DNA of 64,000 nt from Carya illinoinensis. Its lineage: Eukaryota > Streptophyta > Magnoliopsida > Fagales > Juglandaceae. The stretch lies in contig NC_056765.1 in NCBI RefSeq assembly GCF_018687715.1, positions 18,290,394 through 18,354,393 of the forward strand. The letters run 5' to 3'. This document shows positions 58,609 to 64,000 of the stretch, piece after piece; position 1 is the first letter of the stretch, and each line of letters opens with the position of its first letter. The notes beneath the pieces are model-generated. The model was not told the DNA's origin. It did no database searches and saw only the letters and a program-made list of their open reading frames with translations. Made by a program: the position numbers and the translations under genes.

Positions 58609-58644
<36 letters not shown>

Positions 58645-58755
58645 TACCGGTCCAGTCCAAGACCTTACAGTACCACAACTCCAACACTATGATAGTGCTC
58701 ATCCCCCTAAAACTACATATGTCCCTAGCACCTTTCTTCACATTGTGAGTGATAA
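58250..58755 (-). pseudogene. Antisense ORF remnant of gypsy element 2
   Basis: The minus strand reads STIIVLELWYCKVLDWTGKF, then a run of phenylalanines from a 30-nt A/T homopolymer, then GVWPWMGVPDFQIGW. Element 1 has STIIAVALERNTSDLYCKVK followed by DWSSKFFFAFSPGLG at the corresponding place, on the same antisense strand. The N-terminal part (PNER/NAWR region) has been lost between here and the LTR. Between 57780 and 58250 no motif is readable. Confidence 0.55.
58610..58639. repeat. (A)30 homopolymer
   Basis: Thirty consecutive A; on the minus strand it encodes about ten Phe in the antisense ORF. Confidence 0.95.
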
Positions 58756-58854
58756 ATGAGAAATTATCAGCCAGCCAGATAAGAACGACAAGTGGCAACG
58801 TTAGGTAGGAGTAGAAAAATTCCCATCAACCTAGTTTGATGAGAATTGGTAGGG

Positions 58855-59528
58855 TAGCTTTGTAGAGATTTTTCTTGGGGCCTTAGGCCTAAGAGGACTG
58901 GCCCAGATCGAGCATCACGGGGTCCCCCACACTCCAAAGGGCTTGAAAATCCATGCCCAAGCTCACTGAGCCTCTCAGCGACCCAAACGAGGTTTACAAC
59001 CCATGTAAGTCAGACATGAGGATCTAGGTCGAGAGATGGCACACGATGGAGCGAGTGCGAAGGTTAACGCTAGAAAAAGGAGGAATGAAGCATGCTAGAT
59101 GGAGGGGACTGGACCCTAAAGCAACTCCAGGGGATCATGCCCATTAAATGCACTAACTAAGAGATCACACTGCATTAATTACTTCACCCAGAGAGCCACA
59201 TCGCATTAAAGAAGGCATGGCAGAGGGGACCCAAGGAGGACACTCCTTCACCCAGGCCATTGGGCATGGCTGCCTGCTCCTCAATGCAGAGTATAAAAGG
59301 AACCACAACTATTAGGTAAAGGGAGACTTCTTGACTAAGAACCCAGTTGCTATATTCATGCTTTTAAGCATTATCTAAGGATTATCACTTATTTAGGCAT
59401 CAGAGGCTTCCCAAGCCACCCTTGGGCCGCCCCCTACCAACCTCTTCTCTATGATTACAGGCCTAAGAGAATGAAGACCCAGACTATTGAGAGCCCGGCC
59501 CTTAGGCATACGTAACACGATATTAACA
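58855..59528 (+). repeat. 3' LTR of gypsy element 2
   Basis: Aligns with 53882-54545 over its whole length: GGCCTTAGGCCTAAGAGGAC, GGTCCCCCACACTCCAAAGG, GAGTATAAAAGGAACC (TATA) and end CGATATTAACA. Confidence 0.8.
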
Positions 59529-60599
59529 CTATGTTTACTAATTACATCAAGATTAAGTACTAATTCTTCAAAACACGTGTGTTGAGATAGTATTTTCTTT
59601 CACGACATTTTAGGAAAAAAACAAAAACACTTGGCCGATAATAAAGCAATTTTGAGAAGAGTAATGCTAGATATAGTTTTAGTAAGGGTTGCAATTCATG
59701 TTCGTGGGTCATGTTTGTATTGTGTCAAGTTGTGAATATTAGACTATTTGGGTCAACCCGATCATGGCCTCTTGAATTAAACAAGTCAAACCCTAAAACC
59801 TTGATTCCCCTCATTTAAATAATGGATGACATGATACGAAATGTACAACTCGTTTAATAATTAACTTTTATTGAGTTAACCTAAACACGACATGATTCAA
59901 CTTGTTTAATCTTTTGTCTATGAATGGTCTAAGCTTACCTATATTTATTTTCTAACCAAATTAATATAATTTCATATATAATGCAAAGATAATTATATAA
60001 ATAATTCACAATTGCAGCTAGATTCATTGTAAATTATTTTTTTATACAAACCAATAATTTATAAGAAAATTAGTATTTTTATAAAATACAACTTAGTAAC
60101 AAGAAAAGTTTAATAGTCTAAGATATTGATCAGTCAAATACTAATATCAGTATTACAGCCCAACAACAATAAAGGCATATAAAACTTAGCATTTATAGAA
60201 TTTGAGAATATGATTTATTCGTATCTACAGTTGATTGCGGGTTAACATGCAATTGACCCGTTTATTAATTGTGTCTAATCGGGGTTAACCCATTTGGACC
60301 CAAATCCATTTATATCAAATCCAAACCTACTTATTTCAGATCGTGCACATGTTAGGTTCATGAGTCGTGTCATATATTGCCACCCATAACTCTTAGGGTG
60401 TGCAAGCCCACACACTCTCTTTGAAAGAAGTGGGCTCCACCATGAAAAAGTTAGTTTTTTCATGTGGGTCATAGATTTGCCCTACCCTTTTAAAATAGGG
60501 CTCCCCTCAAGTCTCACTTGGGTGCCTCTAGCCTTACTAGATGTTAGGCCACTTGGCTCAGGTTTGCAAGTCTCAAACTCATTATTTGGGATTTTTACA
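59529..60599. other. Spacer: rest of the tandem unit, then AT-rich sequence
   Basis: 59529-59945 completes the second ~510-bp unit. The remainder has no recognisable gene. 60240-60390 contains GGGTTAACCCATTTGGACCC-like text resembling terminal regions of plant DNA transposons, without clear borders. Confidence 0.45.
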
Positions 60600-60773
60600 T
60601 CAACCACAAGATGAGAGCTAAGAAGACCAAGGAAGCAAACTAAGAATTGGTGTAATCCAATTAAGACGTGCCTAGCAAGAGCCCAACATTTCAGATAGGC
60701 TTGAAGTATGAAGATCTAGTTTTGATTCATTTGATACAAGCTATGGAAGAGGGCAACAACATGACTTAGGCTT

Positions 60774-61350
60774 TAGGCACTCGAAGGCTTTTAACTTATT
60801 TAATTCATTTGAAGAACTTATTTTATTAGTTTAGAATAATTGGGTTTATTATGAGAATGACTTAAAGGTATGTTGGAAAAGTTATTATTTTGTTAAACTA
60901 GGGCTTCAAGAAGTTACTGTATCTGAGTTACTATAGCACATCACTATTCACCGAGGGTAATTTTGAGAAAGATGTACTTAATTTTCAGCAAGGGTTTTTT
61001 GAGGGTTTGATTTAAAAACTTCTTGTTGCTTCATTTTAAACAATCTATGAATGTTTATAAAATTTAATGAATTTTATTCATTATGAGTTGAGTTTATCTC
61101 CTCTTATTCTTGAATGAACTTTTGAACTTATCAAAGGTAAATCACAACCTTTGTAGTGTTCCTCCTTTGTAATCTGGGTTCTTGAAATAGGCTCTTGCAT
61201 AGGTCTAGATTTTAATATAATCTAGGTTCTTAAAATGCGTTCATCAACAGGTTTAGATTCTTCCATCCATTAACTTGATTTTGACTTTCTTGGGTGAATT
61301 TTCAAATTGATTGTGGGTTCAAGGGATTCCAATTCCACGAGTTCATATCA
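60774..61350 (+). repeat. Left LTR of gypsy element 3
   Basis: Matches 62803-63404 throughout, for example ATTTTATTAGTTTAGAATAA, TTGTTGAACTAGGG-like text, CACTATTCACCGAGGG and TCTAGATTCTTCCATCCATT. Ends GTTCATATCA. It is followed by CGTATTCAGAG, a degraded form of the tRNA-Met primer site TGGTATCAGAG. To its left (60600-60773) is a copy of the pol 3' tail. Confidence 0.75.
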
Positions 61351-61554
61351 TTTCGTATTCAGAGTAAAGTTTCCAATCAGGTCTGATTCTATCTTTTAAT
61401 TTTTGCATCTTTAAATTTAATTCTAGGGCTTCATTGTTCTAGGGTTGCCAAAAAAAAAGTACATGAGAAAACATCATTTGGTCAATTCTATATACTAGAT
61501 TGGTCTTTGTTTAAAGAGAATAGAGTTTGTGAGCCTACTAGTCTTATGCATTAG

Positions 61555-62628
61555 TTGATTGTGCATGGATGTGGTTTGATTGATCATTTTGGTATGAAGA
61601 AGATTTTAGACGGGTTGCATGAGCATTTGTGGGAGTATCATTTGCCATTCATTGACGTGTTGGATGAACGTTTGTGGGATTATTATTTGTCATTCATTGA
61701 AGTTGCATATAATTGGACTGCTCATTTTGGTGTCAAGAAAACCTTTAGACATTTTGCATGAATATTTTCTTTGGCCTAAAGATGGGAAGAGACATCAATC
61801 GCATTTGTGGCAGGTATATTACATGTAGAAAAGTCAAATTTAAGGTTTTGCCACACGGGTTGTATACACCCTTATCCATTCCAAGTGAGCTATGGGTAAA
61901 CAAATCTGTGGACTTTGTTTTGGAGCTACCTAAGAAAAAAGGGTTAGAGATTCTATTTTTGTAGTTATGGATAGATTTAGCAAAATGGCACATTTCATTC
62001 TATATCTTAAACTGATAATGCCACAAACATAGCTAACTTGTTTTGCAAGAAGATAGTGCGACTTCTTGGTATGACTAAAAGTATTGTTTCTGATAGGAAT
62101 GTTAAATTCCTTAGCTACTTTTGAAATTTTTTGTGGGAAAAATTGGGTACTAAGCTTTTATTTTCCACTACTTGCCATCCACAGACTGACGGGCAAACTG
62201 AAGTACTTAATAGGACCTTAACTCAGTTCTTTCAAACTGTTATTCATAAGAATTTAAAAGCTTGAGAGGATTGTTTGCCATTTATAGAGTTTGCATATAA
62301 TAGAACCATGGATACTACTACTTTATATCCTCATTTGGAAATTGTTTATGGTTTTAATTCACTTACTTCTTCAACTTTGGTGCTTTTGCTTGTTGATGAC
62401 AGAAGTAGTTTAGATGGACTTTTTCAAATTCTTGATAAAATTAATGATACTTCATATCAAGTGGATCTTCTAGGTAAGTATCATGTTTCTGCTATTTTCA
62501 ATGTTATTGATCTTTTTCCCTTTAACGTAGGTGGAGATTCCAGGTCGAATATTTTTGGTGAGAGTAGGAATGATGGGCCCCAAGATCGATCAGGTCTTAG
62601 AGATCCTTTACAACTTCTAGATGGGTAA
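61555..62628 (+). pseudogene. Ty3/gypsy integrase fragment of element 3
   Basis: Reads DHFGMKKILDGLHEHLWEY, a duplicated piece, then [65 protein letters not shown] (integrase core), [20 protein letters not shown] (from about 62168), EDCLPFIEFAYNRT and EIVYGFNSLTSSTL. A chromodomain-side tail follows (KINDTSYQVDLLGKYHVSAI, then FNVIDLFPFNVGGDSRSN), but the segment before it is deleted. No RT or protease lies between the left LTR and the integrase. Stops are present. Confidence 0.8.
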
Positions 62629-62802
62629 TCACAAGATCGAGAGCTAAGAATAGCAAATAAGTAAAGTAAGGATTGGTGCAATTCATTTGGGATATGTCTA
62701 GCAAGAGCCCAACATTCAAGATTGGCTTGAAGGATGAAGATACAGTTTTGATTCATTTGATACATGCTATGGAAGAGGGCAACAACATGACTTAAAAGGC
62801 TT

Positions 62803-63404
62803 TGGGCACTTGAAGCCTTTCAACTTGTTTAATTCATTTAAATGACTTATTTTATTAGTTTAGAATAATTGAGTTTATTATGAGAAGGACTTAAGGGTAT
62901 GTTAGGAAAGTTATTATTTTGTTGAACTAGGGTTTCAAGAAGTTACTATAGCCGAGTTACTATAGCACTACACTATTCATGATACTGTAACGAGGCACTA
63001 TTCACCGAGGGTAATTTTGAGAAAAATGGACTTAATTTTCAGCTAGAAATTTGTGAGGGTTTGGTTTAAATACTTCTTGTTACTTCATTTTAAACAATTT
63101 ATGAAAGTTTATGAAATTTGATGAATTTTATTCATTGTGAGTTAAGTTTATCTCCTCTTGTTCTTGAATAAACTTTTGAACTTATCAAAGGTAAATCACA
63201 ACCTTTATGGCATTCCTCCTTTGTAATCTGGGTTCTTGAGACATGTTCTTCAATGGGTCTAGGTTTTAATATAATCTAGGTTCTTGAAACGAGTCTCTCA
63301 ATGGGTCTAGATTCTTCCATCCATTGACTTGATTTTGGCTTTCTTATGTGAGCTTTCAAATTGATTTTGGGGTCAAGAGATTCCAATTCCATGGGTTCAC
63401 ATCA
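62803..63404 (+). repeat. Right LTR of gypsy element 3
   Basis: Starts TGGGCACTTGAAGCCTTTC and ends GGGTTCACATCA. About 25 bp longer than the left LTR, mainly from CATGATACTGTAACGAGGC near 62977. Confidence 0.75.
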
Positions 63405-64000
63405 CATCCTTTATTCCCGATTTCACATTCCTCTTCCTCGTCCTATCAAATTTTTGATGCCAAGTGACTGGCAAGCTGTCCAATGTCCAAGCAAGAGATC
63501 ATTGATCGACATGTTGTGGACAATCTTTCATGCACTGTGAGTACCTTTCTCTCCAGTCCCATTGCCATGGTCGCATTCTTAGGTTGTCGCACTATCTCTC
63601 TTTCCCCTCCCACACTAGCACACACCATCTATTGGAAACACAGACCAACTACAAGCCGAACAAAGAGCACTAAGATCAGAGCTCTCTATCTCTCTCTCCA
63701 CCTTCACCTTGATTACTTTCCAATAATTCTTAGGAACTTCTATTACTTTTTTTTCAAAAAATTATTATGTTCTTTCTTAAACTTTTTTATACCCAGTGCT
63801 CATTCTTCTTTGAACATTTATGAATACAGATATCTAATTAAATGAATGGTCCCCTATTATGAAGGATTAAAAAGCTTCCGACCACAAGCCAAAGGTTGAT
63901 TTGGCGCTCAATCGACAATGAAGAAGATGAAATCGTGATAAGTGAAGGTATTTATTTTCACTGTCAAAATTCATTGAGCAACTACTATAGTTATGTATTC
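63405..64000. other. Right edge, no recognisable gene
   Basis: An open frame of 120 codons (63483-63845) exists but is serine-, then phenylalanine-rich, without any motif I know, and ends in AT-rich DNA. The last 150 bases could be the start of another element. Confidence 0.4.

Larger units (their letters stand above)
53882..59528 (+). mobile_element. Gypsy (Tat-like) element 2, gag-protease only, with antisense ORF
   Basis: LTRs at 53882-54545 and 58855-59528 flank a 4.3-kb interior: primer-binding-like site CAACAGTGGCCACCATTTGTG, gag (54652-55711), protease (55929-56533), repeat-like spacer (56580-57780), antisense ORF remnant (58250-58755). No RT or integrase is present. ACTATG at both junctions is consistent with a target duplication, though the exact 5 bp is ambiguous. 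It has the same organisation as 484-7782, so a non-autonomous family rather than two chance deletions. Confidence 0.8.
53293..59945. repeat. ~510-bp tandem duplication, second unit split by gypsy element 2
   Basis: Unit 1 is 53293-53802. Unit 2 begins at 53803 and continues after the insertion at 59529. Shared text includes GAATCAGAAGTAGRCTTGAATTG, CATTCCAA.AAGATACTA, ACATCAAGATTAAG, AAGAGTAATGCTAGATA, GTGTCAA.TTGTGA.TATTAG, ACTCGTTTAATAA and GAGTTAACCTAAACAC. The insertion joins cleanly: ...AAAAACTATG on the left, ACTATGTTTAC on the right. Confidence 0.7.

Noticed and set aside
63483..63845. 120-codon plus-strand frame at the right edge
   Set aside because: No motif, biased composition changing from serine-rich to phenylalanine-rich, and no evidence of splice sites; insufficient to call a gene.

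Overview
The window is nuclear DNA of a flowering plant. Genes contain introns with GT-AG borders, transposons of every major plant class are densely nested, and AT-rich microsatellites are common. The abundant GAGATGA-type MITE and the general transposon mix suggest a woody eudicot, perhaps Fagales/Juglandaceae, but that is an inference and no single sequence proves it.

The only host genes I can support are four tandem copies of a two-exon short-chain dehydrogenase/reductase (SDR; secoisolariciresinol-dehydrogenase-like, SDR110C type). All lie on the minus strand, at 14206-15203, 29060-30007, 32801-33748 and 40613-41556. Each has a 41-nt first exon and a 799-nt second exon, so 279 codons. 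Copies 1, 3 and 4 look intact. Copy 2 has one visible defect: the catalytic tyrosine codon is TAG. A TATA box and flanking core promoter are conserved in all four. Copies 2 and 4 sit in a duplicated unit of about 4.5-4.8 kb (27752-32590 and 39161-43630). A third copy of that unit's intergenic spacer lies at 7850-11520 with no SDR gene on the expected side, suggesting a lost fifth gene.

Layout. 1-7782: an LTR fragment, then a gypsy element lacking RT and integrase, with a protease remnant, a tandem-repeat spacer, a long antisense ORF and a 3' LTR. 7850-11520: orphan SDR spacer split by a LINE (8106-10921, 14-bp TSD). 11700-12781: short LINE-derived element with an 18-bp TSD. 14206-15203: SDR1. 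15600-21370: three nested elements, a retroelement RNase H fragment cut by a MITE which is cut by a 4.96-kb hAT transposon, both with readable target duplications. 21549-25390: LTR piece, LINE and a gypsy gag. 25390-27424: hAT-like non-autonomous element containing a smaller MITE. 27752-33748: SDR2 and SDR3. 33989-39129: a segment of about 5.1 kb bounded by direct repeats and holding two decayed RPA70-like fragments and a second short LINE-derived element. 39161-43630: SDR4 unit. 43905-45085: copia integrase remnant. 47605-53079: near-complete 5.5-kb LINE with a 12-bp TSD. 53882-59528: second gypsy element of the same RT-less family, inserted in a tandem duplication. 60600-63404: third gypsy element with integrase only.

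No tRNA, rRNA or CRISPR array was seen. The SDR genes probably supply NAD(H)-dependent oxidoreductases of specialised metabolism, with substrates that sequence alone cannot fix. Everything else is transposon-derived and mostly decayed.
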